Source: Oscillospiraceae bacterium (GTDB taxonomy: Bacteria > Bacillota > Clostridia > Oscillospirales > Ruminococcaceae). From it: DNA of 35,284 bases. Shown piece after piece: positions 1-6,504 of the stretch (position 1 is its first letter; each line of letters begins with the position of its first letter). A program made the position numbers and the translations under genes. Under the pieces are notes generated by a model. It did no database searches. It had not been told where the DNA came from and was given only the letters and a program-made list of their open reading frames with translations. Where the stretch lies: assembly GCA_900768995.1 (NCBI GenBank), contig CAAGEZ010000054.1:1-35284 (forward strand), written 5' to 3'.

Positions 1-360
1 GTAAAAAAATATCTACTTGAATTAAAGGCACGTCAAGAAAATATGGCGTTGCTTATGGGAGACTGTTATCACAAGAGCGAATACATCTGTTGTTATGATG
101 ACGGCAGAGAAATTCGTCCAGATTATGTAACTCATAAATTCGGCAAAATATTAGAAAATAGCGATTTGCCTAAAATCCGTTTTCACGACCTCAGACATAG
201 TGCCGCTTCTCTGCTTATCAACGCTGGCTTTAATCTAAAAGAAGTACAGGAATGGTTAGGTCACAGCAACATTGCAACAACGGGAAATATCTATTCTCAT
301 CTGCAATATGCTTCAAAAGTCAATATGGCTAACCGTTTCAACGAGCTTCTAACCAAATAA
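1..360 (+). CDS. Tyrosine-type integrase, C-terminal fragment (5' end outside window)
   Basis: The reading frame is already open at base 1, so this is the last 119 codons of a longer gene; an ATG at 43 is internal. The catalytic half of a phage/ICE-type tyrosine recombinase is visible: the HDLRH box (His and second Arg), the LGHS box, and the IYSH nucleophile-tyrosine segment close to the end. The first catalytic Arg and the core/arm-binding domains lie upstream of the window. The family cuts and joins att sites through a 3'-phosphotyrosine. The gene stops 93 bp from the 3' end of a tRNA-Lys gene, which is the usual layout for an element integrated at a tRNA. The fragment is more AT-rich than the host genes to its right. 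Whether the element is a prophage or an ICE cannot be seen here. Confidence 0.93.
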   Translation, partial: VKKYLLELKARQENMALLMGDCYHKSEYICCYDDGREIRPDYVTHKFGKILENSDLPKIRFHDLRHSAASLLINAGFNLKEVQEWLGHSNIATTGNIYSHLQYASKVNMANRFNELLTK

Positions 361-363
361 CCA

Positions 364-385
364 GTGTTAGAAAAGTGTTAGAAAA
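364..385. repeat. Tandem 11-bp direct repeat beside the integrase gene
   Basis: The unit GTGTTAGAAAA occurs twice head-to-tail, exactly, just after the integrase stop codon. Short direct repeats at this position are often arm-type sites bound by the integrase N-terminal domain. Here that role is inferred from position and repetition only. Confidence 0.5.
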
Positions 386-396
386 CAGGGGCATTT

Positions 397-438
397 AATA
401 AAAAAATACGCCGTTTGAACTTAATCAAACGACGTATT
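397..438 (-). terminator. Intrinsic terminator downstream of tRNA-Lys
   Basis: On the minus strand a 14-bp stem (405-418 with 425-438, one G-U wobble, 6-nt loop) is followed by a run of Ts (404 down to about 398). It lies about 15 nt past the tRNA 3' end and would terminate the tRNA transcript. If the att core is the tRNA 3' end, this hairpin belongs to the integrated element rather than to the original locus. Confidence 0.8.
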
Positions 439-452
439 ATAGGGAAAAAAGC

Positions 453-528
453 TGGTGAGCCATTGGGGATTTGAACCCCAGACCCTTTGATTAAAAGTCA
501 AATGCTCTGCCGACTGAGCTAATGGCTC
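453..528 (-). tRNA. tRNA-Lys (anticodon UUU), CCA encoded
   Basis: Read on the minus strand, the sequence folds as a canonical cloverleaf. It has a 7-bp acceptor stem (GAGCCAT with ATGGCTC), a D arm starting GCTCAGTCGGCAGAGC, an anticodon loop CTTTTAA giving anticodon TTT, and a T arm TGGGG-TTCGAAT-CCCCA. Discriminator A is at 456 and CCA is encoded at 455-453. A consensus promoter lies just upstream and a terminator just downstream. The 3' end faces the integrase fragment, so it is the probable attachment site of the element. Confidence 0.97.
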
Positions 529-571
529 GGACAATGCGTTTCGACAAACATCTCAAACACAATGCTTAATT

Positions 572-600
572 ATTATACCAAATCCAAGCCCGTTTGTCAA
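572..600 (-). promoter_or_regulatory. Consensus sigma-A promoter of tRNA-Lys
   Basis: On the minus strand, TTGACA (600-595) and TATAAT (577-572) are separated by 17 bp. Both hexamers match the consensus perfectly, as expected for a stable-RNA gene. Transcription would start around 565, leaving a short leader before the tRNA 5' end at 528. Confidence 0.9.
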
Positions 601-637
601 CAGAAAAATATGCCTCACCGTAAATTTTACATATTAT

Positions 638-1162
638 TCACATTCTCCCAAACAGTATATTCACCGTCAATACGCTGACAATAAATCCCGTTATGTCCCC
701 TGCAAGAGATGCGGCAAGGGTGTGACGGGTGTTTTTTATCTTAACAGCGCCGTAATACACCGCAAGAGTGTAGAAAGTTGTCTCCGTTGAGCCCAGCATA
801 ACGCTTGCAACACGTCCCGAAAAGCTGTCGGGTCCCTGCTCCTCAAGGAGGGCTTCATATACCGCCAGGGCACCGCTCCCCGATATGGGACGGATAAGAG
901 CAAGGGGCAGGCAGGCGGCAGGAAAGCCTGTCTTGTCAAAAAAATCGGAAAGCAAGCCTGTCAGAAGCTCCTGCGCTCCCGATGCCTTAAACATTCCCAC
1001 GGCGGTTATAAGGGCTATGAGAGTGGGCAGCAGCTCGGCGCAGGTGGTGAGATTTTCCCTTGCTCCCGCTGCAAATTCCGAGAAAACATCTACCCTTTTG
1101 TACACCCCGTATGCGACTATTATAACTATCATCACGGGGATAACTGCGGCTACGGCGGTCAT
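638..1162 (-). CDS. spmB: Spore maturation protein B
   Basis: A 174-residue membrane protein with several hydrophobic segments, of the nucleoside-recognition (Gate) family. In Bacillus subtilis SpmA and SpmB act together in spore core dehydration and heat resistance; transfer of that role here is by homology. The frame is open further upstream, but the start at 1162 is chosen because a GGGAGG ribosome binding site precedes it. This start also overlaps the spmA stop codon by 4 nt (ATGA), the standard coupled spmA-spmB layout, and the length matches B. subtilis SpmB. Recognisable segments include LIRPISGSGALAVYEA and the VMLGSTETTFYTLAVYYGAV stretch. No clear terminator follows, so transcripts may run into the tRNA-Lys promoter region. 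Confidence 0.92.
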   Translation of the reverse strand: MTAVAAVIPVMIVIIVAYGVYKRVDVFSEFAAGARENLTTCAELLPTLIALITAVGMFKASGAQELLTGLLSDFFDKTGFPAACLPLALIRPISGSGALAVYEALLEEQGPDSFSGRVASVMLGSTETTFYTLAVYYGAVKIKNTRHTLAASLAGDITGFIVSVLTVNILFGRM

Positions 1163-1752
1163 AGGCTGTCCCTCCCGATTTTTCTTCCGAGGGGAATGAC
1201 CGCCGCCGTGACGGACACAAAAAGCGCTGCCGCCGAGGTTATCCACACCGCAGGAACTATCTCCAAGGGGTCTGCGGAGCCGTATTTCATTCTCAGGGAC
1301 AGCGCTGTTGAGGGGATAAGGGTCAGGGACGCTGTGTTAATGACGGTGAAAATTATCATTGAGGGAGTGGCAGTGTCCCCCGCTTTTTCCTCCTCCGCAA
1401 GGGCTTTCATCGCCTCGATGCCGAATGGGGTCGCTGCATTTCCCAGCCCAAGGAGATTTGCGGTTATGTTCATACAAATTGCCTTGAAAGCCCGTCCTTT
1501 TTTGTCTATGCCCTTGAAAAGCCCGCCGATGAGGACTGCAAATACCGCCGCAAGCTTTTCGGTGAGCCCCGACTTTTCAGCCACCCGCATAAGCCCGCCC
1601 CAGAAGCACATTCCTCCGCAGAGATATATGCACAGCTCCACTGCGTTCACAGGCTCACTCAGCACCGCTTCCGTCAGTTCACGGGTGCTTCCCGTAATGA
1701 CCGAGGCAATAAATGAGCCGATTATCAGCAGGGCAAAAATGAATGTAAGCAT
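1159..1752 (-). CDS. spmA: Spore maturation protein A
   Basis: A 197-residue integral membrane protein, about the normal length for SpmA. Hydrophobic segments lie near residues 2-20, 38-55, 85-105 and 130-150, plus a C-terminal one. The conserved GLGNAATPFGIEAM segment around residues 100-115 is typical of the SpmA/Gate family. The start has a strong GAGGGGG ribosome binding site. The stop codon overlaps the spmB start, so the two genes are translationally coupled and presumably form one complex in the spore membranes. No sigma-A promoter is convincing upstream; in Bacillus the operon depends on a sporulation sigma factor, which would fit. The presence of this pair suggests, but does not prove, a sporulation-capable ancestor. 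Confidence 0.93.
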   Translation of the reverse strand: MLTFIFALLIIGSFIASVITGSTRELTEAVLSEPVNAVELCIYLCGGMCFWGGLMRVAEKSGLTEKLAAVFAVLIGGLFKGIDKKGRAFKAICMNITANLLGLGNAATPFGIEAMKALAEEEKAGDTATPSMIIFTVINTASLTLIPSTALSLRMKYGSADPLEIVPAVWITSAAALFVSVTAAVIPLGRKIGRDSL

Positions 1753-1802
1753 AAAAATCCCCCTCGTTTATATATCGTTAATAATTCTTATAAATTTTCT
1801 TC

Positions 1803-1831
1803 TTGTAAATTTTTAAGTTTTTTGGTATAAT
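1803..1831 (+). promoter_or_regulatory. Sigma-A promoter of the abrB-like gene
   Basis: TTGTAA (1803-1808) and TATAAT (1826-1831) are separated by 17 bp in an AT-rich stretch. The expected start near 1838 leaves a leader of about 54 nt. Confidence 0.7.
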
Positions 1832-1845
1832 GTTAATGAAAAAAA

Positions 1846-1876
1846 TTCGGCATTTTTTGGCATTTACTTTGCCGAA
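1846..1876 (+). other. Leader hairpin upstream of the abrB-like gene
   Basis: TTCGGCA (1846-1852) pairs with TGCCGAA (1870-1876) across a 17-nt loop. It lies between the predicted transcription start and the AAAGGAG ribosome binding site. It has no U-tract at its 3' side, so it is not a terminator. It could be an mRNA-stability hairpin or part of a DNA operator; nothing in the sequence decides which. Confidence 0.4.
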
Positions 1877-1891
1877 ACAAAGGAGTTTTTT

Positions 1892-2131
1892 ATGAAATCA
1901 TCTGCTATAACACGACAGCTTGATGCACTGGGAAGAGTTGTTATACCCGTTGAAATGCGGAGAAACCTCAACATCGGCACAAGGGATTTTGTCGAGATAT
2001 ATTCCGAAGATGACAGGATAATCGTTAAAAAGGCAGGAGAGAACTGCATTTTCTGCGGCGGTTCGGAAAATCTTCTTATGTTCAGAGACAGATACATTTG
2101 CAGTGAATGTCTCGCTCAGCTTAAACAGTAA
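1892..2131 (+). CDS. AbrB/SpoVT-family transition-state regulator with a C-terminal Cys4 knuckle
   Basis: A 79-residue protein. Residues 1-50 are a SpoVT/AbrB swapped-hairpin DNA-binding domain, with the family core LGRVVIPVEMRRNL around 13-26 and acidic plus lysine-rich strands after it. Residues 52-73 carry CxxC and CxxC (Cys52, Cys55, Cys70, Cys73), likely a small zinc site, as in many clostridial AbrB relatives and unlike the B. subtilis AbrB tail. AbrB proteins are dimers or tetramers that repress post-exponential genes. An AAAGGAG ribosome binding site lies 5 nt before the ATG. The gene is divergent from spmAB and 106 bp upstream of the HD-GYP ORF. Its targets are unknown. Confidence 0.9.
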   Translation: MKSSAITRQLDALGRVVIPVEMRRNLNIGTRDFVEIYSEDDRIIVKKAGENCIFCGGSENLLMFRDRYICSECLAQLKQ

Positions 2132-2201
2132 GGCTGATACATAATTATGCGGCGGCGGGGGCTTATATGCTGTCCTGCACCGTGAGAAAGGAGGAGTTTG
2201 T

Positions 2202-3296
2202 CTGGTATTTCTGAAAACGAGCGAGCTTGCGCCGGGAATGTGTATGGCGAGAGAGATAACATTTTTTGATGCCTCTGCGGGTGCGGTGGTAACTCTCAAG
2301 GCTGGCACGAAGCTCACGGATATGAACATCACCCAGATGCGTATGAGCCGTGTTGTGGCAGGCGCATTCATCGACAGCAAGAACAGCGAGACAAGAGTCA
2401 TCTCCTCCATAAACAGCGAGATAAAGGAATCCGCCATAAGCAATATCCACAGCCTTGCGGACAATTTTATAAACAGCAGCAAGGGCGTTACACAAAACGA
2501 TATCGACGCTATCGGCAATACCACCGAGGAGCTTATTGACGAGCTTGCCTCCAAAAAGGACATTCTTATAAATATTGCCGACATCAAGATGTACGACGAC
2601 TATACATATCACCACAGCCTCAGCGTGGCGATAATGGCAATTGCCATAGGGCTTGAAATGGGCTATGACCGCCATAAGCTTGACGAGCTGGGCATTGCGG
2701 GGCTTCTCCACGATATCGGCAAGGTGTCCGTTCCCATTGAGATAATCAACAAAAAAGGCAGGCTCACCGAGGAGGAGTACAACATCGTCCGTCTCCACCC
2801 CGTTTATGCGGCGGAGCATCTTAAGGCAAGGAAGCTTGTTTCCGATGACTGCTGTGCGGGAATAATCGGTCATCACGAGAGATGGGACGGCTCGGGCTAT
2901 CCTATGCATCTGAAAGGCGAACAGATACACGAATATGCACGTATCCTTGCGGTTGCGGACGTGTATGATGCGCTTACCTCAAACCGTCCCTACCGTGTTC
3001 CTGCGCCGCCCAATGAAGCCATTGAGTTTATTATGGGCGGAATGTACACACATTTTGATGAAAACGTGGTCAAGGCATTTTTGAGAAAGGTTGCGCCTTT
3101 CCCAACGGGTTCAAGGGTGAAGCTTTCAAACGGCGAGACCGCCTGCGTGATAAAAAACAACACCGACCAGCCGCTCCGCCCTCTTGTTGTAAGTGATAGT
3201 GGTATGGAGTATGACCTTGGCGATGCGAAAAAGAATACTAATATTGTTATAACAGGGCTTTGCGACGAAGAGACTGCAAGGCTGATACACGGATAA
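2202..3296 (+). CDS. HD-GYP domain c-di-GMP phosphodiesterase (probable CTG start)
   Basis: HD-GYP proteins hydrolyse c-di-GMP at a di- or tri-metal site. Counted from the first in-frame ATG (2238), the motifs are HH at 125-126, HDIGK at 158-162, HHERWDGSGYP at 212-222 and VADVYDALTS at 239-248, all intact. A short C-terminal beta domain follows. The first ATG has no ribosome binding site. A strong AAAGGAGG (2187-2194) lies 7 nt before an in-frame CTG at 2202, and the 12 extra codons encode a segment ending KTSELAPGM, the usual N-terminus of this class (SELKPGM). I therefore place the start at 2202; 2238 is the conservative alternative. No receiver or membrane domain is present, so the protein is probably cytoplasmic. 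A strong terminator ends the unit. Confidence 0.9.
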   Translation: MVFLKTSELAPGMCMAREITFFDASAGAVVTLKAGTKLTDMNITQMRMSRVVAGAFIDSKNSETRVISSINSEIKESAISNIHSLADNFINSSKGVTQNDIDAIGNTTEELIDELASKKDILINIADIKMYDDYTYHHSLSVAIMAIAIGLEMGYDRHKLDELGIAGLLHDIGKVSVPIEIINKKGRLTEEEYNIVRLHPVYAAEHLKARKLVSDDCCAGIIGHHERWDGSGYPMHLKGEQIHEYARILAVADVYDALTSNRPYRVPAPPNEAIEFIMGGMYTHFDENVVKAFLRKVAPFPTGSRVKLSNGETACVIKNNTDQPLRPLVVSDSGMEYDLGDAKKNTNIVITGLCDEETARLIHG

Positions 3297-3300
3297 ACCG

Positions 3301-3336
3301 AAGTGCTCCTGACTTAAAGGTCAGGAGCACTTTTTA
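3301..3336 (+). terminator. Intrinsic terminator after the HD-GYP gene
   Basis: A perfect 13-bp stem (3301-3313 with 3320-3332, 6-nt loop) is followed by Ts to 3335. It sits between convergent genes and may also slow leftward transcription, although there is no U-tract on the minus strand. Confidence 0.93.
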
Positions 3337-3341
3337 TTCTC

Positions 3342-3725
3342 TCAAAAATCATCTTCCATATATCTTCTCACCAGTACCGATGATGATATGACCGAAACTG
3401 CCGCCGCACCGATGATCGTAATGACCGCAGGCAGCTCCTTATCCCTCATCAGCAATACCGCCGCCGCAAGTGCTCCGCCGTTCACCGACAGCGGGAACAG
3501 CACTGCCGCAAGCTTTGTGGAGGTTCGGATATACATAGCTGCCGATGCATCTGCCGCATTTATACCGAATGCACAGAGCAGGGAGAAAAATGTAAGAATG
3601 CCGAAGCCTATCTTGCAAAGCACCTCTCCCACATACATCAGCGAAAAGAAAAAGCCTATCGCTCCCGCCAAAAACGAGAGGGTCATAATAAATTTCAGAA
3701 ATGTTCCCTTGTATTCCTTTTCCAT
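3342..3725 (-). CDS. Small four-segment membrane protein, function unknown
   Basis: A 127-residue hydrophobic protein whose family I do not recognise. It has four likely membrane segments, around residues 10-30, 38-56, 70-90 and 100-115, a short charged N-terminus (MEKEYKG) and a charged tail (RRYMEDDF). An upstream ATG at 3740 overlaps the stop codon of the radical SAM gene (ATGA). The ATG at 3725 is preferred because GAGGGAGG lies at good spacing in front of it. It is the last gene of the leftward radical SAM unit. The two products need not be functionally linked. Confidence 0.75.
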   Translation of the reverse strand: MEKEYKGTFLKFIMTLSFLAGAIGFFFSLMYVGEVLCKIGFGILTFFSLLCAFGINAADASAAMYIRTSTKLAAVLFPLSVNGGALAAAVLLMRDKELPAVITIIGAAAVSVISSSVLVRRYMEDDF

Positions 3726-3736
3726 TGCGCCCTCCC

Positions 3737-4672
3737 TCATTTTTTGCAGTTTATTCCCTGATAGCTGTCCTCACGGGCAAAGGTCTTGTCTATCTCGTTC
3801 ATTACTGTGAATTTTTTCAGGCTCCAATCGGGTGCCAGAAGAACATCACGTCCGCCGTCCCCCGTCACACGCTGGATTATCAGCTCAGGTGGGAACAGCT
3901 TTATCTGCTCACAGACGATGTGAACATATTCTTCAAGAGTGAGGGGCGTTATCTCCCCTCTCAGATACTGTTCCCCCATCGCCGTCCCACGAAGTATGTG
4001 CAGAAGATGCAGCTTTATACTGTGGAGGGGCAGCTTAGCCATTTCCTCAGCAGATTTAAGCATCATTTCAAAGCTTTCCCCGGGGAGACCGTTTATAAGA
4101 TGAACGCAGACATTGATATTTCTTGCAAAAAGTCTGTCGCAGCAGCGGAGGAAATCCGCATAGGTGTGGCAGCGATTTATCATTGCCGCAGTTTTGTCGT
4201 GGACGGTCTGGAGACCAAGCTCAACGGTGAGATATGTCCGCCTGTTCAGCTCGTCAAGGACGTCAAGCACCGAATCGGATATGCAGTCGGGACGGGTGGA
4301 AATTGCAATTCCCACAACATTTTCAAGCCCCAGCGCCTCCTCGGTCATTGCCCGTATTTTTTCGGGGGAGCCATAGGTATTGGTCCCTGCTTGAAAATAG
4401 GGAATGTACAGTCCCTCGTGCCACTTTTTGTTCATCTGCCGTTTTACAGCTTCAAACTGCTCGGTGACGGTCATAACGGGTGAGCCTGCAAATTCGCCGC
4501 TGCCCTCAAGGCAGTAGGTGCAGCCGCCATAGCCCTTTGTTCCGTCGATATTCGGGCAGGTAAATCCGCAGTTTAAGGATATTTTCATCACCTTGCAGCC
4601 GAATCTTTTTTTCAGATAATAGCTCTGGGTGTGGTACCGCTTGTTTGTGTCCGAATACGGGAACGGGTTCAT
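3737..4672 (-). CDS. Radical SAM protein, YhcC family (TIGR01212)
   Basis: A 311-residue radical SAM enzyme. The N-terminal segment around LNCGFTCPNIDGTKG is characteristic of the YhcC/TIGR01212 family. The iron-sulfur cluster cysteines are Cys39, Cys51 and Cys54, in the family-specific C-x11-C-x2-C spacing rather than CxxxCxxC. The TIM-barrel part follows (ISTRPDCISD, LTVELGLQT, HLINGLPGE, KLHLLHILRGT). The reaction of this family is not firmly established as far as I know; it resembles the Elp3-like radical SAM group and is often suspected in RNA or protein modification. AAGGAAG precedes the ATG. A promoter lies at 4701-4729, so it can be transcribed separately from the MerR gene upstream. 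Confidence 0.9.
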   Translation of the reverse strand: MNPFPYSDTNKRYHTQSYYLKKRFGCKVMKISLNCGFTCPNIDGTKGYGGCTYCLEGSGEFAGSPVMTVTEQFEAVKRQMNKKWHEGLYIPYFQAGTNTYGSPEKIRAMTEEALGLENVVGIAISTRPDCISDSVLDVLDELNRRTYLTVELGLQTVHDKTAAMINRCHTYADFLRCCDRLFARNINVCVHLINGLPGESFEMMLKSAEEMAKLPLHSIKLHLLHILRGTAMGEQYLRGEITPLTLEEYVHIVCEQIKLFPPELIIQRVTGDGGRDVLLAPDWSLKKFTVMNEIDKTFAREDSYQGINCKK

Positions 4673-4700
4673 AATATCTTCCTTTCAGAGGTTTATACTA

Positions 4701-4729
4701 ATGATACCACATTTTCAGACAATTTGCAA
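4701..4729 (-). promoter_or_regulatory. Promoter of the radical SAM / membrane protein unit
   Basis: On the minus strand TTGCAA (4729-4724) and TATCAT (4706-4701) are separated by 17 bp. The predicted start is about 20 nt upstream of the ATG at 4672. Confidence 0.6.
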
Positions 4730-4734
4730 GTGGT

Positions 4735-5475
4735 TCAGCCGCAGTATGCCTTTATTGCATCGCTCATAAATTCAGCCGTGCCGATACCGTGTCTGTCAAT
4801 GTTTGCTTTGAAGCGTTCATCTCCCACATACATCTCCCCGAGACCTGCAAGTATCTCCTTGGTGCAGGTGTAATGATTTTTCGTGATAAAGTCCTGCCAC
4901 TTTTTTACAAGAGCCTGTGCGTCGGTGCTTTCGGGAGCATTTCCCGACTGCATACACTTTGCAAATTCAGTCATAATATTGTCCATAGCAATGTTCACCT
5001 CTTTGTTTTTCTCAGCAGTCCTGTCCGATGATTTTTCCGTATATTCCGCATAGGCAGGCGTGTTTTCCCACCTTTTCTTTGCTTCCTCTGCGTATTTTTC
5101 ACGCTGTGCCTCAAACTCGCTGTTGTCAAATATATTCATACTCAGATCTTCTCCTTTCATTGCGCCGTCAAGAGCTGTAATAAGCCGTTCAAGGCGCTGC
5201 TTTTTAAGTATAAGCAGCTCTTTCTGCTCTCTCAGTGCGGCTCTCCTGTCATATTCGGGAGACGACATTATTACCGAAATGTCACTCAGCGAAAAATCAA
5301 GCTCACGGTAAAAGAGTATCTCCTGCATTCGGGCAAGATTTTCCTCATTATAATAACGATACCCGTTCTGTTCGTCAACAGCGCAGGGCTTTAAAAGTCC
5401 TATCCCGTCATAATAATGCAGCGTGCGCACGGTCACTCCAGCAAGCTTTGCAAATTCTCTGATGTGCATTTTCAT
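4735..5475 (-). CDS. MerR-family regulator with TipA-type ligand-binding domain
   Basis: A 246-residue protein. Residues 1-70 are a MerR winged helix (FAKLAGVTVRTLHYYDGIGLLKP, then NGYRYYNEENL), and about 75-115 form the coiled-coil dimerisation helix. Residues about 120-246 resemble the TipAS antibiotic-recognition domain of TipAL, Mta and SkgA (KKRWENTPAYAEY, a helical core, MYVGDERFKANID). Such proteins sense drugs or peptides and activate promoters with an over-long 19-bp spacer. The promoter just upstream (5498-5528) has exactly that spacing, so autoregulation is likely. GGGAGC precedes the ATG. No efflux pump is adjacent, so the regulated target other than itself is unknown. Confidence 0.92.
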   Translation of the reverse strand: MKMHIREFAKLAGVTVRTLHYYDGIGLLKPCAVDEQNGYRYYNEENLARMQEILFYRELDFSLSDISVIMSSPEYDRRAALREQKELLILKKQRLERLITALDGAMKGEDLSMNIFDNSEFEAQREKYAEEAKKRWENTPAYAEYTEKSSDRTAEKNKEVNIAMDNIMTEFAKCMQSGNAPESTDAQALVKKWQDFITKNHYTCTKEILAGLGEMYVGDERFKANIDRHGIGTAEFMSDAIKAYCG

Positions 5476-5497
5476 TTTATCAGCTCCCTTGATTATG

Positions 5498-5528
5498 AGT
5501 ATATACTATGACGCAGCGTTAGTGTCAA
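5498..5528 (-). promoter_or_regulatory. MerR-type promoter/operator with 19-bp spacer
   Basis: On the minus strand TTGACA (5528-5523) and TATACT (5503-5498) are separated by 19 bp. The spacer contains ACGCTGCGT, a 4-bp dyad around a central T. This is the classic arrangement that a MerR-family activator untwists to bring the two hexamers into phase. It sits directly in front of the MerR/TipA-like gene and gives a short leader before its GGGAGC ribosome binding site. Confidence 0.82.
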
Positions 5529-5545
5529 GAGTATTTTTAAATTTT

Positions 5546-5582
5546 GGAAAAAAATTTTGCCCGTCAATTCTGGCGGGCAAAA
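5546..5582 (-). terminator. Intrinsic terminator after the XRE gene
   Basis: On the minus strand a 9-bp stem (5574-5582 with 5555-5563), extended inside by a few more pairs, is followed by TTTTTTT at 5552-5546. It begins at the XRE stop codon and separates this unit from the MerR gene promoter. Confidence 0.88.
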
Positions 5583-5583
5583 C

Positions 5584-5904
5584 TCATTTTATTGATCTCA
5601 GATAAATCGCAAGCAGTTCAAGAGCAGTCTCTTTCTGCTTGGCAGTGCATTTGTCAAGCTCATCAAAAAGCTCATTCTGCTTTGCCGACAGCATGGGATT
5701 TTCTTCGGTAAGCAGCGTGTCGGGGGTAATGTGCAGGGCTTCGCAAATCTTTAAAATGGTCTCTATCCGCATATTCACCGTTCCACGCTCAATATCGGCG
5801 TATGTTCTGTCGGAAAGATCAGCCGCTTCGGCGACCTCGCTCTGGGTAAGCCCCGCTTTTTTTCGTATCGCAAGCAGCCTGTTATACGGGGGCAATCCTC
5901 TCAA
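5584..5904 (-). CDS. XRE-family transcriptional regulator (TTG start)
   Basis: A 106-residue protein. Residues 8-63 are a Cro/C1 helix-turn-helix (LLAIRKKAGLTQSEVAEAAD, then SDRTYADIERGT, then LKICEALHITPDTLL). A short helical tail follows (about 70-106, KQNELFDELDKC and onward). The start is TTG at 5904, with AAGGTGGAG in front. That TTG overlaps the stop codon of the pentapeptide gene by 4 nt, so translation is coupled. There is no promoter of its own. XRE proteins of this size usually repress their own operon; whether this one controls the pentapeptide protein is an inference from the overlap. A terminator follows directly. Confidence 0.88.
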   Translation of the reverse strand: MRGLPPYNRLLAIRKKAGLTQSEVAEAADLSDRTYADIERGTVNMRIETILKICEALHITPDTLLTEENPMLSAKQNELFDELDKCTAKQKETALELLAIYLRSIK

Positions 5905-6491
5905 TACTCCACCTTGACCCCCAAACTCCCCAGCAAATTTATCGCCTCGGGAAAGGAAAAAGCGGCGTTTTTCAGCTTGCAGGAAAGCACATCTACCTGA
6001 TATCCCGAAGCGTCACGGAAATCTGACTTCTGCATATCACAGCGGTAAAACTCGGTCCTGTCAAGCTTGCAGCCCTTGAAGCGGCTGTCATTCAGCTCAC
6101 ATTCCGCAAACATCGACTCGGTTATCTCATTGCCCGTGAAGCTGAATTTGCGGAAATTCATATCCGTGAATGTGTTATATTTCAGCCTGCAATCCTGCAA
6201 CGTATCTATCGGGTCCGCAAAGCTGCCCTCGGGAAGAAGCTCGCTCCAGTTTATGCCCGTGAGACGGCAGTTTATGAATTTGCACTCCTGAAGCTGTGAC
6301 GAGTTTGAACCTTTTATCTTTGTCACGGTGCATTTTTCAAATGTGCAACCCGAAAGAATGCAGCCCGAAAGCTCCGTTTCCTCAAACAGGCAGTCCTTGA
6401 AAATGCAGTCGATGAATCTGTAATCGTCAAAAAGCTCGGAACTGCAGCTCAGTCCCTCAAATGTCTCGTTTTCAAAATCTCTTTCGCTCAT
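5901..6491 (-). CDS. Pentapeptide-repeat protein, Qnr/MfpA-like
   Basis: A 196-residue protein made almost wholly of degenerate A(D/N)LXX-type pentapeptides, with Phe or Leu in every fifth position (for example FIDCIFKDCLFEETELSG). An interruption lies around residues 80-95 (WSELLPEGSFADPIDTLQ), and the end is PEAINLLGSLGVKVEY. This layout and the C-terminal LL-x-x-LG-[IV]-x-V signature resemble Qnr proteins, right-handed beta-helix DNA mimics that bind gyrase and protect it from quinolones. Activity here is unproven; many chromosomal relatives give little resistance. AGAGGAG precedes the ATG. The gene starts 21 nt after the ppdK terminator, with no visible promoter, and overlaps the XRE gene downstream. 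Confidence 0.85.
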   Translation of the reverse strand: MSERDFENETFEGLSCSSELFDDYRFIDCIFKDCLFEETELSGCILSGCTFEKCTVTKIKGSNSSQLQECKFINCRLTGINWSELLPEGSFADPIDTLQDCRLKYNTFTDMNFRKFSFTGNEITESMFAECELNDSRFKGCKLDRTEFYRCDMQKSDFRDASGYQVDVLSCKLKNAAFSFPEAINLLGSLGVKVEY

Positions 6492-6504
6492 ATTGCTCCT
6501 CTAT

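Noticed and set aside
1196..1816. 206-codon plus-strand frame opposite spmA
   Set aside because: It overlaps spmA over its whole length and runs into the abrB promoter. It has no ribosome binding site.
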